A stretch of 64,000 bases of DNA from Dastarcus helophoroides (lineage: Eukaryota; Arthropoda; Insecta; Coleoptera; Bothrideridae), in the NCBI GenBank assembly GCA_028583605.1, contig CM053330.1:19121539-19185538 (forward strand). Reading direction: 5' to 3'. Positions 11,901-22,199 of this stretch are shown piece by piece. Below the pieces are notes generated by a model. That model saw nothing but the letters and a program-made list of their open reading frames with translations, did not search any database and had not been told where the DNA came from. The first letter of the stretch is position 1. Each line of letters opens with the position of its first letter. A program made the translations under genes and the position numbers.

Positions 11901-12484
11901 AAAAGCCACTAGAAATTTAATCTCTCGTTTGCGTAAATTTTTTGAATATGACTGAACAATATGAAAATAATTCTGCGACCAGGTATTTTATTTTCATAGC
12001 CCGGTCCCAGTATTTGGAAAACGCTGCTATAGAGTATGTTTATTTATAAAATTAATTAAGCTATAACTGGGTTGCCCATTTTTTTTTAAATAAAATTAAT
12101 TTTTTGCGCGTTTTCATAGATTTTTTTAAATTATTTTTTCAATCATATAAATTGAATGTGCCTGCAAGAGAAAATTTTTAAGAAACGTGCACTTTCTTCA
12201 TTAAATGATCTATATTTTTTTTATATCGTGGGTTTTTTGTTTTTAACAAAAGCTCCCAACCTTTCGAAACTGAAAATATGATGCGACTATATTCGCATTG
12301 GTGTGAGGTTCCCTATGGATTTGGTCCTGAATTTCGATACGAATTTTTCGTTACGAATCCGCTGCTAATAAATCGCGTTGGCTTGGGGGTACCTTAAAAT
12401 TCATTCGTTGCCTTTTCCTGCTAATATTTAAAAGCGACTACGATAATGGGAGTACTTTTTTTGGTCATTGCAAACATATCGGAT

Positions 12485-14158
12485 GAAACAGAATTATGGT
12501 ACACCCCCCTATTTTTTCTTTATTATGAAGATAAAATTTTCAAATTTTCTACATTTCATGTACTTACGAAATGTTAAACTTTAACATAAACATGACATTC
12601 TACTGCTGCCACTTTCGCTAAAACTGATACTAACTTTTGTTTTTTAAATAGAAAAGCCTGTGTATTATTATATTTTTGGAATCTTCATGATTTTCTGAAT
12701 ACAATAAACCTAAAATAAGGGACTTTTAGAGGATCATGGTCCATTTTTATTTTTCAACCTAGAACGCTATGGTTCATTCTAATTAATTTTAATGGACCAC
12801 AACAACAATAAAAAAATCAAATTACTTAAAAAAAGAAGTATTTCAATCTTTTATCACCTGATAAAATTAACAAAAAATGGGGTAAAGACGGATAGCCAGA
12901 CAGCCCTTAAGGCACTGTTGAATGTGAAAAAAACCGCTGTGCTGGCATGGAACTGCCCCCTAACTTTAGAACGTCTATCAATTCATTTAATATGGATCAA
13001 AGGACATTCTGGAAAAGAAAGAAACGAACGCGCTGACAAACGGCCAGGAGGGGTTCGGAGGGACAATTCGTTGGACTAGGACCAACCCTTTCCTTGGCTA
13101 GATCGACCGTAAGATCTCTACTTAACGAAAATATCCATCGTACACACAAAGCCCAATGAGCGTCAATAACAATATGTCGACAGACTCCCGCATTGATTAG
13201 AATGCCGTGTAGGGAAAGGACAAAACTTCAACAACCTTCAAGAAATAATCTCAGGAAACTTGTAGGGATTTGGACAGGTCACTGTCGATTAAACAGACAC
13301 CTTTACAGAATGGGAATTATAAACGACCCGAGTTGTCTAGGGTGTTTAGAAGAAGATGAGAGTGTCGAACACGTGATGTGTCACTGCCCAGCACTAGCAT
13401 CAATCAGAGAATCCACGCTGGGAGACTTCTGGCCTACTGTGGCCAGTTTGAGAAAGGCGGCACATCGTTCTTCAGTTTCTCAACAAGATCGGGTGGCCGA
13501 ATGAATAACCAAAGACGCCTCAATCTTGGGGATAACACAATGGGTCTGAAAAGGGTGGCCCAAGTGCTGGCCTAATTTCTAGACAACCCACCTTAAATCC
13601 AGCATCCAGAATTAACAAAAATAGTTTTTACATTATAACTTTATTTTCTTAAATGGCACCTTAATGGTAGTGTGGTATCACGAAAAAGTATAATTAATAG
13701 CAAATCCAAGTATATTTTCATTTTTGCTATAAAATCAATAGAACTGAAGTTACAGCCAAAGGAATCCAAAATATTCGGTTTCAATTTATTTGAAAATTTA
13801 TTCAGTAAGAGCCTTGGATAGCTGTGGAAAACAAATTAAGAAATTGACACTTTCTAAGTTTTTCCAATTTAATTTTTTGCCGCGTTAGTGTGGTCGGTTA
13901 CAATTAATTAGGATGAGTCATGACCTTTTAGGTGAAGTATAAAATGGGACGAGAAAAATGTTCGCCCCTTTAAAAATTACTTATTTTATGTGTATTGTAT
14001 TCAGAAAATTTTGCATATTCCAGAAATTCAACAATATGCAGGGGGTTTTTATTCAAAAATCAAAAGTTAGTATCAGTTTTAGCAAAAGTGGCAGCAATAG
14101 GGATGTGATTTTTATATAAAAAGTGTAGCTTAGGGGGTGTGCCATGATCCTGTTACAC
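12485..14158. mobile_element. Long-TIR element enclosing a LINE fragment
   Basis: The left arm (about 12485-12760) and right arm (about 13910-14158) are inverted copies. Shared blocks include ATGGTACACCCCCC against the reverse of GGGGGTGTGCCAT, and GCTAAAACTGATACTAACTT on both arms. The arms are around 250 bp with moderate divergence. The interior carries an RNase H/C-terminal LINE fragment, so the original internal sequence has been replaced or invaded. No transposase of its own is recognisable. Confidence 0.7.
12879..13575 (+). pseudogene. LINE RNase H domain and C-terminal region
   Basis: The first part encodes an RNase H fold with TDSQTALKAL (catalytic D) and HLIWIKGHSGKERNERAD, containing the conserved H and final D. 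After a break, a frame at 13193-13504 gives the cysteine-containing tail found after RNase H in I/R1/jockey-group non-LTR elements: LVGIWTGHCRLNRHLYRMGI, then CLGCLEEDESVEHVMCHCPAL. No RT or endonuclease domain precedes it. It is a broken 3' fragment of a LINE, lying between the arms of the long-TIR element. Frame breaks near 13080 and 13505 make it non-functional. Confidence 0.82.
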
Positions 14159-14639
14159 TGGATATAGTAATACCATTAATTTAAATAATTCGCATTTCTG
14201 AGTCGTAGTGAACGCACGTCTCATAATTGGTGATGCTAGTATTTATTATTGGTTAATAGTTATTTTAGCACAAATATATCAAAAAAAGGAATCAGACTTT
14301 CAAGAAAGATCACTTTCTACTAGTACAGGAAGAAGAAGATTCCGAAATTCAGGTTCGAAAGGCTTCAAAACCAGGAGGAAAAACACTGCCAGAAAGGAAT
14401 AAAAAGACTAGCTACAAATAGATTCCTAGACACCAATACCTAAGGGAAGACGATTGGTGAAATGTCACGTGGTTTGATGCATTCAATTTTAAAAGAAGTC
14501 GATTTTGAATCCCTATTGCAAAATAAATACATTTATACTATTCCTTTGTTGACAAATAGCTCAGATTCTACTAATCAATTTTTGTCATTATTTAAGTTTT
14601 TGAGAACATCCGGCGAAGCATATATTCCGGTGTGTGCTG

Positions 14640-15290
14640 CTTACGATGAAACATGGAGGTGGGAATGTTATGGTTTGAAAGGGCATATTAGGATTTGGCA
14701 TCGGCGATATGTTTGTCTTTTGGAAGGCGTATAAAAACACCACAAAATCAATTAAGGTGTTGGAAACATCATAATTTTCGTTATATTGTGAGATTTTTGA
14801 CAACACCAACATGGAAGGGGTTGGGTTCTAGCAAAATATCACACATTGTCAAATTGCCATACTTCGGCGCGTGCTAAGAAATGGTATGATGAAAACGGTA
14901 TGGAAGATGCTCGCAGGAACTAATACGATCGATCCCCACAAAAGTAAGATTTTTGAGGCATGACAGTCGGAGAGCGAATTCCTGTGCGGTCCAATTTGAA
15001 ACAGTGAGGACTTCTGCCTGCGGAGACTCTTTTTTCTATAGAACTTCCAAGCTATGAAACTCGTTGCCGTACGGAATTTTTCCCAAAAATTCTGACCTAT
15101 CCTTGTTTAAGAAGGCGGTTCATCGGCATCTGTCCTTGTTTCCGCATCCTACTCGCAGTGCTTTGAAGGCATAATGGGGTTGCCCTTTGCGAGTGGATTG
15201 AACTTAAAAAAAAAAAGGTATCGGATGGCTATCTCCTGATCTTAACCCCATAGAGCATTTGTGAAGTATACTAAAATATAAGATCTGAAC
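14640..15290 (+). pseudogene. Tc1-like transposase remnant split by a LINE
   Basis: Around 14649 the frame gives KHGGGNVMV followed by a stop where Tc1 transposases have WGC. Further on it gives FGIGDMFVF. At about 14850-14895 it gives HTSARAKKWYDENG, the segment after the second catalytic D. The frame resumes after the LINE insertion with WLSPDLNPIEHL at about 15225, the third catalytic motif. The protein would cut and paste a Tc1/mariner element. Several stops are present and the second D motif is degraded. The intervening 14899-15219 is foreign LINE sequence. Confidence 0.78.
14899..15219 (+). mobile_element. 5'-truncated LINE 3' end
   Basis: The sequence matches the 3' part of the larger LINE copy at 28606-30826, covering the end of the RT C-terminal tail (the SVYGDSFFYRTSNLW-like region through FRRAVHRHLS) and the short 3' UTR. 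It ends in a run of A at 15207-15217. GGTAT lies on both sides (left at about 14894, right just after the poly(A)), which fits a short target duplication inside the Tc1 gene. Confidence 0.82.
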
Positions 15291-15299
15291 CTACCTTAC

Positions 15300-17400
15300 A
15301 ATCTTCAAAGAAAGTCTACTACCTGGAAGAATGGAAATATGAATTCTGAATTGTACTGAGAATGTTTAGTAGAAATAAAAATCGTCACAGTCCTAAATTC
15401 CAAAGATGGTCCAATAATATTTTGATTATATTTTAAGAATTGCATAGACATGTTTTCGTTGGTTTTGTTGAAAAAAAATATATTATAAAAAGATTGAAAA
15501 AAGAACATTAAGAATAGTTTAAAATATCCCTTAAAAATCAACAGAATTCAAGATGTTAAAAATGTTAACTAATAAATCTAGTATACCCACCCTTGCAATA
15601 AAACAGACCATATTAGGGATAACACTATTAATAACGATTATTGATGACATGTCCTTTATTTAGTATCAATGTTTACAATAGATAATATACATACAAACTT
15701 TAGACTCGTTACTAGATTAGTTACGAGATAATGAAATTGAAAACATTTTAATTTATTTTTCCTGTTCAATAAAGTGTGAATTTGCGTATTAATAAATTCT
15801 CTATGTAATTACCATGTATGTTGGCTTGTTTTTTTTTTAAATATCTATTGAAGCAATTTAGCAATCTGCCTATTCTAGAACTTACTTAATGCTATAACTT
15901 GATGATGTAAAACTATGTAAATCAATGTTATTCTTGAAAGTTTGCACATACGCTCCTACAAGAAATTAGATTATAACGCGTCGAAGAAATCTTTCAATTC
16001 AAACTATTATAGGTATAAAACGTGTCATAATATAGCATAACCTAAATTATGTTAACAAATTCAAATTATTGTCAAAACAGAATAGTTGAATATAAAGTCA
16101 ATATGCACCTTGGCAGCAAAATGCGAGTTTGCGGAAACGTATTACCTTGATTTGCTGCGATGTTGTAGAGGTATCACTGGACTTACTGTATGTGTATGTT
16201 ACATTGTTACATTTCCTGATTGTTTGCATATATTTAATGAAAGTAAAACACTAAAGAAAGTTCGAGATGCCAGAAGGATCATCACATCACACCGAATATG
16301 CCTTAAATCCGCAAATTACTCTTGATATTTTACGATTCTACAGACGGTCAAGGATTGATTCCAATCATAATAATAGTAAAGATGATAATTTCTCTACTCT
16401 ATTATCTATTACCTCTCTAATTATCATTGAAATGATGTGACTGACGTAACCATTAGGTTTAATTAATAACTAAACAAAGGGTGTTAAAAGAGATTTATTA
16501 TAGGAATACCCATACTTTTTGTAAGCAGAAAAATGTTTATAAAATTGTAAAACTGTTTTATGAAGCTTTTCAAATAGAGTACCAAATATAGAAGTAGCTT
16601 TTAAAATGTTTCTTAGCAACGAACAAAGGTAAATGTAAGATTAGTTTGGTCTATAAATAACGCATTTATAAATGAACAGCTTCACAAAATCAATACCTAT
16701 CATACATAACCTTAGCCTGCAAACGCTAAGAGCATGGAGTATAAGGTATGTCACAAAAGTTTTCAGAAAAAATAAATAGCTATGCAATAATTCAGCATCG
16801 AGTTACCACGGAAAATAGACTAGTAAAAAATTAAAAATGTTTCAATTTAAAATTTCGTATCACATTTGTCATATAGTTTTAAGAAATTATGGAAATTCAA
16901 AAAAGCATATTACATTTGCAAAAGTACTCAAAGGTAACATTGCAAATATCAAAGATGTCTTCCAAAAAGGATCGATTTTAACAGGACGCACTGATACTGA
17001 AAATGCATCTTGGTTGATCTAGTCTCCTCCATTATGCTAGAACACCCACAGATTAGTTAAAAACTTACAACATCCCTTTTGTGTCCAAAAAATTATAATC
17101 CTCCTAATGTTCCTTAGGCACCCCCATTGAAGGCCTTTGGTCAATATTGAGTAAAAAGATAAGCTATGACAATGTTGCGAGACCGGAAATGAAGAACAAT
17201 TACGATATGGAATCTTTACAAAATTCATAAAATAGATAATCTGACCGTCCAGCACATGATCCAGCAAGTCAAAAAATAAATAAATAAATAAAATAAAATA
17301 ATCCATGTCATGAAGATAGTGGATTTGTAGGTATTAGTTAAATGTTGTTTTTTGTTAATTAAATATTAAAGAAAAACCTCTTTAACAAGTGCTTGGAAAA
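15300..17400. other. Gene-less stretch
   Basis: I see no coding sequence that I can support. The sequence is AT-rich with short random frames, such as those around 16086-16325 and 17037-17306, that show no recognisable motif. A simple AAATA repeat lies at about 17277-17300. Confidence 0.5.
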
Positions 17401-17402
17401 CA

Positions 17403-17604
17403 CTATTATTTTTTTTTAATGTTTTATTCTTACCTACTTTAAACTGCTTTAATCCTTTGGGCAGCAGTTGCTAGGCCCTTGGATTAACATATGTTAACAT
17501 GCTCTATTATTTTTTTTTATATTTTATTCTTACCTACTTTAAACTGCTTTAATCCTTTGGGTAACAGTTGCTAGGCCCTTCTTGCATTAACATATTATGT
17601 ATTA
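17403..17604. repeat. Tandem duplication, 101-bp unit, two copies
   Basis: Unit 1 begins CTATTATTTTTTTTTAATGT at 17403 and unit 2 begins with the same phrase at 17504. Both contain ACTGCTTTAATCCTTTGGG and CAGTTGCTAGGCCCTT. There are few differences, so the duplication is recent. It abuts the left end of the foldback element. Confidence 0.88.
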
Positions 17605-18955
17605 TACAGGTTGAACCAAATTTTATTTCCACTACAGGGATCTCGTAAACCATGGGAGATACAAGGATGCTTAAATGGGAAAAGTAGTGCAGACTTTATG
17701 TCTAACATTATTCCACTGAGAAAACAATTGAACTCCAATTCGTCTTGGTTTTATTTAGAAAAACCTGAAAATCGCTATTTTTAGAAATCAGCTGTAACTT
17801 GTTTATTTGAAGTCCGATTGAAAAAATTCAGAAAAGGAATTTTCATTGGTGTAAAATATGTTATTTTAGATTCAACTGTTTTCGAGAAAATTATGTCAAC
17901 TTCGTTATTTCCTAAGAACGCCATTTTGGATTTTGTCATTTTCGAATTTGGCATATTTTTCTGATTAATTTGATATATGACATGTCATACTTCAAATGTG
18001 TGAAAGTGGGTTAAATGAACCATTTTTTTAATTTTTAAACAAAAAAATTATAGTAGGCGATGCAAGTGCCATAACTTTTAATAATAAAAAGTACAGTTCC
18101 TAAAAAAGCAATAATAATTAATAAAAAACCAAAAACATAACAAACTGTATAATACTGAAATATTTATTAATAATCGTAACGTGCATGGTTCCCTTTGAAT
18201 TACGTAATTCTCTGAATATTCTAAGGGCTTTATTAAGGACGACTTTCCCATGACATCTACACTTTTTCATAGAATTACGCCATTTAAAGGGGTGCATGCA
18301 CGTTAAGATTGTACTAATAAGTGTTTAAATATTGCACAGTTTGTTACAATCTTTTTAGTTTATTAATAATTATTGTTAACTGGGTACTGTATCTTTATTA
18401 TTAACAGTTATGGCACTTCCGTCGTCTGCGATAATTTTTTTGTTTAAAAATAAAAAATTAGTCCATTTAACCCACTTGGCCACATTTCAAGAATGCCATA
18501 TATCATATATCAAATTAATCAGAAAAATATGCCAAATTCGAAAATGATAAAATACAATATGGCGTCCATAAGAAATAACAAAGTTGACACAATTTTCTCG
18601 GAAACATTTGAATTTGGAAAAAATTAACGCACACCAATGAAAAGGCCTCAAAAAACAACTAATTACAGTTTTGAATGTTTTCAATCGGACTTCCAATAAA
18701 CAAGTTTGTTAGCTATCGTAAGACTTTACTGTAAGAAATCGTCAGATCGCCACTTGATCACCGGAAGCACGTGGACTGACTAGCGACCCTATTCTAACAA
18801 TGGAGCACATGTGGGTGTAAAATTTGGTGTTTGCAAGTAATCTGTAGGTTTTGTACAAAGGAGTTGTATCCCAGATCTCGGCGATGTCAGTTGAGTTAAT
18901 AAACGTGGTTATGATATTCTCTGTAATTTATTTGCGAAGTATTCATATTTTTTTA

Positions 18956-19086
18956 TTCAGTTTATTGGCTTTTTCTTCGCCGGTCACTCCTTTCACAATC
19001 CTAAATTTCAGTACCTTCTATTAAGGAATGGCAATCTGTTTTAGATTGCCGCAAACAGCGATTGCGTTGGATCTTGGTTTGTCAAT
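18956..19086. repeat. Left arm of perfect 131-bp inverted repeat
   Basis: This is an exact reverse complement of 19247-19377 as far as I can read it. The outer edge is TTCAGTTTATTGGC and the inner edge is TTGGTTTGTCAAT. Perfect identity suggests a recent origin or ongoing correction between the arms. Confidence 0.9.
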
Positions 19087-19180
19087 CGCTGTTTGGGACT
19101 CAACACTGAAAAACACTTAAAACTATATTAAAATTCAAACGACGTAAAAAATAAATAACAACAAGATTATTCAAAATTTT

Positions 19181-19217
19181 AACGTTTCGGGCAGTGTTAT
19201 TCTCTGCCCGTCGTCAG
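19181..19217 (-). ncRNA. Second hammerhead-ribozyme-like motif
   Basis: On the minus strand the order is CTGACGA, an extra C, a 6-bp stem GGGCAG/CTGCCC with a 9-base loop, then GAAACGTT. This satisfies the hammerhead core (CUGANGA and GAAA) with a minimal AC/GU helix III and a GUU cleavage triplet. It differs in sequence from the 1302-1340 motif but has the same architecture, including one extra base before helix II. It lies between the arms of the perfect inverted repeat. Confidence 0.62.
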
Positions 19218-19246
19218 AAAACTAATTCAAATATATTCCTTTACAA

Positions 19247-19375
19247 ATTGACAAACCAAGATCCAACGCAATCGCTGTTTGCGGCAATCTAAAACAGATT
19301 GCCATTCCTTAATAGAAGGTACTGAAATTTAGGATTGTGAAAGGAGTGACCGGCGAAGAAAAAGCCAATAAACTG

Positions 19376-19377
<2 letters not shown>
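19247..19377. repeat. Right arm of perfect 131-bp inverted repeat
   Basis: This is the partner of 18956-19086. Its outer end runs directly into the poly(A) tract at 19376-19426. Confidence 0.9.
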
Positions 19378-19427
<50 letters not shown>

Positions 19428-20627
19428 GTGGTTATGTTTTCATAAAAACGCGTTTCATTTATCGGAGCTATCAAAACCTGACCAAGACGAATTGAAATTC
19501 AATTGTTTTCTCAGCGGAATAATATTAGGTATTAAATTCTGCACTACTTTGCCCATTCCTTCCTTGTATCTCTCATAGTTTGCGACATCGCTACAGTGGA
19601 AATCAAATGTGGTTCAATCTGTACATTTGATGTTAATTGATTAAATTAGTATAATCTTAACACTTCACAAAACTAATTCTAGTTTATGGATATGATAAAT
19701 AAGTTATTTCTTAAATGTACTTCCTTATTTTCTTTCTATTGTCTTGTATTTAATATTTTGTATAAATATAATGGTTATCTTTTAGATTTTCTAAAGAATT
19801 ATTTTAATATGCTTCTAACAATATATTTATAAATCAACTGAAGTGCACAAAATAATGAAAGCAAATTACATCACAATAACTGCTCATGTACTTTTGTTGA
19901 AGTCCTTAAATTTTTCTTCTTTTTCCTGTAAATAACTTGAAAAGACATTTCCTTATTTCCGAAATGGTCTGCCAAATTTTTAAATATTCTGACCAAGGTA
20001 TGTAGTATTTCAGAAATATGGACTGAAATCAGATTTTATTTAAAGGACTATTCGCAAAAAAGTTATGTGGGAAATCAATCATTTTTTATTCATAAAACCG
20101 CACGTTGTTAAGGAAATCTGTATTTAATTGACAGTAACCACTATCAGTCAATACAATCTCTGTTGAAGATTAAAGCTTTATTGCTATTAACAATGCCATA
20201 TACGTTTAGTACTCGTTTGTACAATGAACGTTTTCCTGAACCAACCTACCCAGTGTTTAAAGCTGTGGAGCAAAAACTGAGGACAAGCACCTTTCCAAAT
20301 TCAAAACATTAGGAGCACCACACCAGTGAAGACTGAAGAAAATATTATGAACGTTTTAGCGTATACCAGTGTCAATCCACATGTTTCTCTTCTGAAGAAC
20401 TCAGAATAACTAAAAGCAAGGTGCAACACCAATATTACCCATTTAAACTTTGTCTACTCAAGCACTTCAGCCTACCGACCTTGACCTCAGACTACATTTC
20501 ATGGCTTTGTTAAGCATTAATTATGCTTGAGGAGAATCCAGCAGTCTTTAAGTCAGATATGCTGGACTGATGAATCCAGATTTCATAATAATGGTGTCGT
20601 AAATAAATATAATACCCACTACTGGAC

Positions 20628-21498
20628 TAGAGTTGGGCATCGAACCGCGGATCTGTTCTTTTGCACCTAGTTCACTCGCATGATCCGGTGCACCTATAGT
20701 TCCTACTTCAATAAACTAGGTGCGCAGGTTCAGCTACTCGGGGAAGTGCGAGATTTTAAAAGGGAGTACTGACCCAAAGATTGGATCTTGTCAAAGGATT
20801 AGACCAATGTACTTACCGTCCTGATAGAATAAATATAATGATTCACCATAATATTGTTGTTGTTGCAAAGTCGAAAATACGGAATCTGTAGACATATTAG
20901 GGGAACAGAAGTGTGGTAAATAAAGATGTCGCTAGAATACCATAATGCATGTCATTTTAATGTTTCTGTTATGAGAATTTGAATACAGTAATATATAATC
21001 AAGTATAATTTGTTTTGAGCTTAGGAGGAATGGTGGTTCGACTAGTGAAACGATAGATCTTTCGCAAAAAATTTAACATTTTTTGTATCTATTATATTTT
21101 AATTTAATATATTTTGCTGAGGAATATTTGTAAGGCATAAAGTGTTAAAATTAATTGTTGCCGCTTAAAATTGCCGCAATGGAAAGCAAGTCACCCTATA
21201 TAATAAGAAAACTAATTAATTTTCATTTCGAGTGAACAAAAAGAAATATTTATTATTTACATATAAATATAGCATTTTTATTGAATGAATATAAATATGT
21301 ATGTATGTGCCATCGCCATCTATTAGACATATACATTAGATAGTAGCTATTTCAATTTATTATATTCACCGAACCTGCAGATGACTGATCTAAATACCCA
21401 TTCAGGCGCGCAGGTCCTGCACCTGTTGCACCTAGTTCAAAATAAAGATCGGAGTAGGTGCACCTGTTCCGAAAAAAAAGCAGGTCCACCCATCCCTA
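20628..21498. mobile_element. hAT-type non-autonomous element (871 bp)
   Basis: The left end is TAGAGTTGGGCATC and the right end, reversed, is TAGGGATGGGTGGA. They are flanked by 8-bp near-identical sites TACTGGAC (20620-20627) and TATTGGAC (21499-21506). An 8-bp duplication and these termini fit the hAT superfamily. The subterminal regions carry repeated AGGTGCA/TGCACCT motifs on both sides, the kind of repeat hAT transposases bind. No transposase frame is visible. It sits inside the mariner-like pseudogene. Confidence 0.78.
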
Positions 21499-21587
21499 TA
21501 TTGGACCACTGGAAATTCACACTGGGTTCGAGATACGCATTTTCAAAGTGTGTGGAGTATGAACATTTGGTATGGTAATTTAATGGG

Positions 21588-21745
21588 TCCTTAAGTCAGA
21601 TATGCTGGACTGATGAATCCAGATTCCATAGTAATGGTTTCGTAAATAAATATAATGCCCGCTACTAGACCACTGATAATCCATACAGGGAGATACGCAT
21701 TTTCAAAGTGTGTGGAGCATTAACGTTTGGTATGGTCATTTAATT
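21588..21745 (+). repeat. Tandem duplicate within the mariner pseudogene
   Basis: The segment beginning CTTAAGTCAGATATGCTGG repeats the segment at about 20548-20627 joined to about 21507-21595. The second copy lacks the hAT insertion, so the duplication of about 160 bp was in place before that insertion or was not affected by it. Shared phrases include TGATGAATCCAGATT and CGCATTTTCAAAGTGTGTGG. Confidence 0.82.
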
Positions 21746-22199
21746 GGCCCTTACTTTTACGAAGGCACTTTATCAGGTCAAAAATTCCTAGAGTTCTTTT
21801 AAAATAATTTGCCTGGTTTTTTATATTTTTCTTGATATGAGCGGCGCAGAATGTTTTGGTAACAAGACGGTGATCCTACACATAATGTGCGGATTGTTAC
21901 GGAATATTTAAATAACGTTGTTCCTGATCATTGGATTGTTAATAGAGGCCCTATTTTATGGACGGCACGTTCTCCAGACTTTACCCCGTTCGATTTCTTC
22001 CTATGGGGTTACCTGAAGGATGTTGTAAATTCGGTTCAGCCGAAAGATTTACAATATCTTAAAAATCGAATTCGTGAGGCATGCCATACTATCACGCCGG
22101 AGATGATCAGGGCCAGTTGTTCAAGAGAAATTTTACGAAGATATGAAGCTTATTTAGAATGTGGAGGGGGGCGTTTTAAACATGGGTTATAAAATTTGC

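Larger units (their letters stand above)
18914..19423. mobile_element. PLE-like inverted-repeat insertion with poly(A)
   Basis: The insertion is flanked by AAACGTGGTTATG on both sides (18901-18913 and 19424-19436), a 13-bp target duplication. It contains a perfect 131-bp inverted repeat (18956-19086 and 19247-19377) around a 160-base spacer, and ends in about 50 A residues. The spacer holds a hammerhead-like motif of the kind found in Penelope-like elements. No RT or GIY-YIG sequence is present. It looks like a short retroposed derivative built from terminal repeats of a second PLE family. Confidence 0.72.
17606..19623. mobile_element. Foldback Tc1/mariner-type element with very long TIRs
   Basis: Both ends read TA then CAGGTTGAACC (left) or CAGATTGAACC (right, reversed), giving a TA target duplication. 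The left arm runs to about 18230. The right arm runs from about 18290 to 18712 and resumes at about 19475-19623 after an insertion. Arms are therefore about 600 bp with a short centre near 18230-18290. Shared blocks include CAATCGGACTT, CATTTTCGAATTTGGCATAT and GTTTAAAAATAAAAAATTAG-type phrases. No transposase frame is present, so it is non-autonomous. Confidence 0.8.
20190..22190 (+). pseudogene. Mariner/IS630-type transposase remnant (interrupted)
   Basis: Upstream fragments give RLYNERFPEP-like and ILNVLAYTSVNPHVSL-like stretches typical of the helix-turn-helix part. The catalytic domain shows WTDESRFHSNG (first D) at about 21605, QDGDPTHNVRIV (second D) at about 21863, and ARSPDFTPFDFFLWGYLKDV (third D) in the 101-codon frame at 21887-22192. 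A TAA at 21860-21862 precedes the second motif, and several other stops and shifts occur. A tandem duplication and a hAT-type insertion break the middle. The protein would be a cut-and-paste DDE/D transposase. This copy is dead. Confidence 0.82.

Noticed and set aside
19289..19474. Open frame with a long phenylalanine run on the minus strand
   Set aside because: It is the complement of the poly(A) tail of the retroposed unit at 18914-19423, not a gene.
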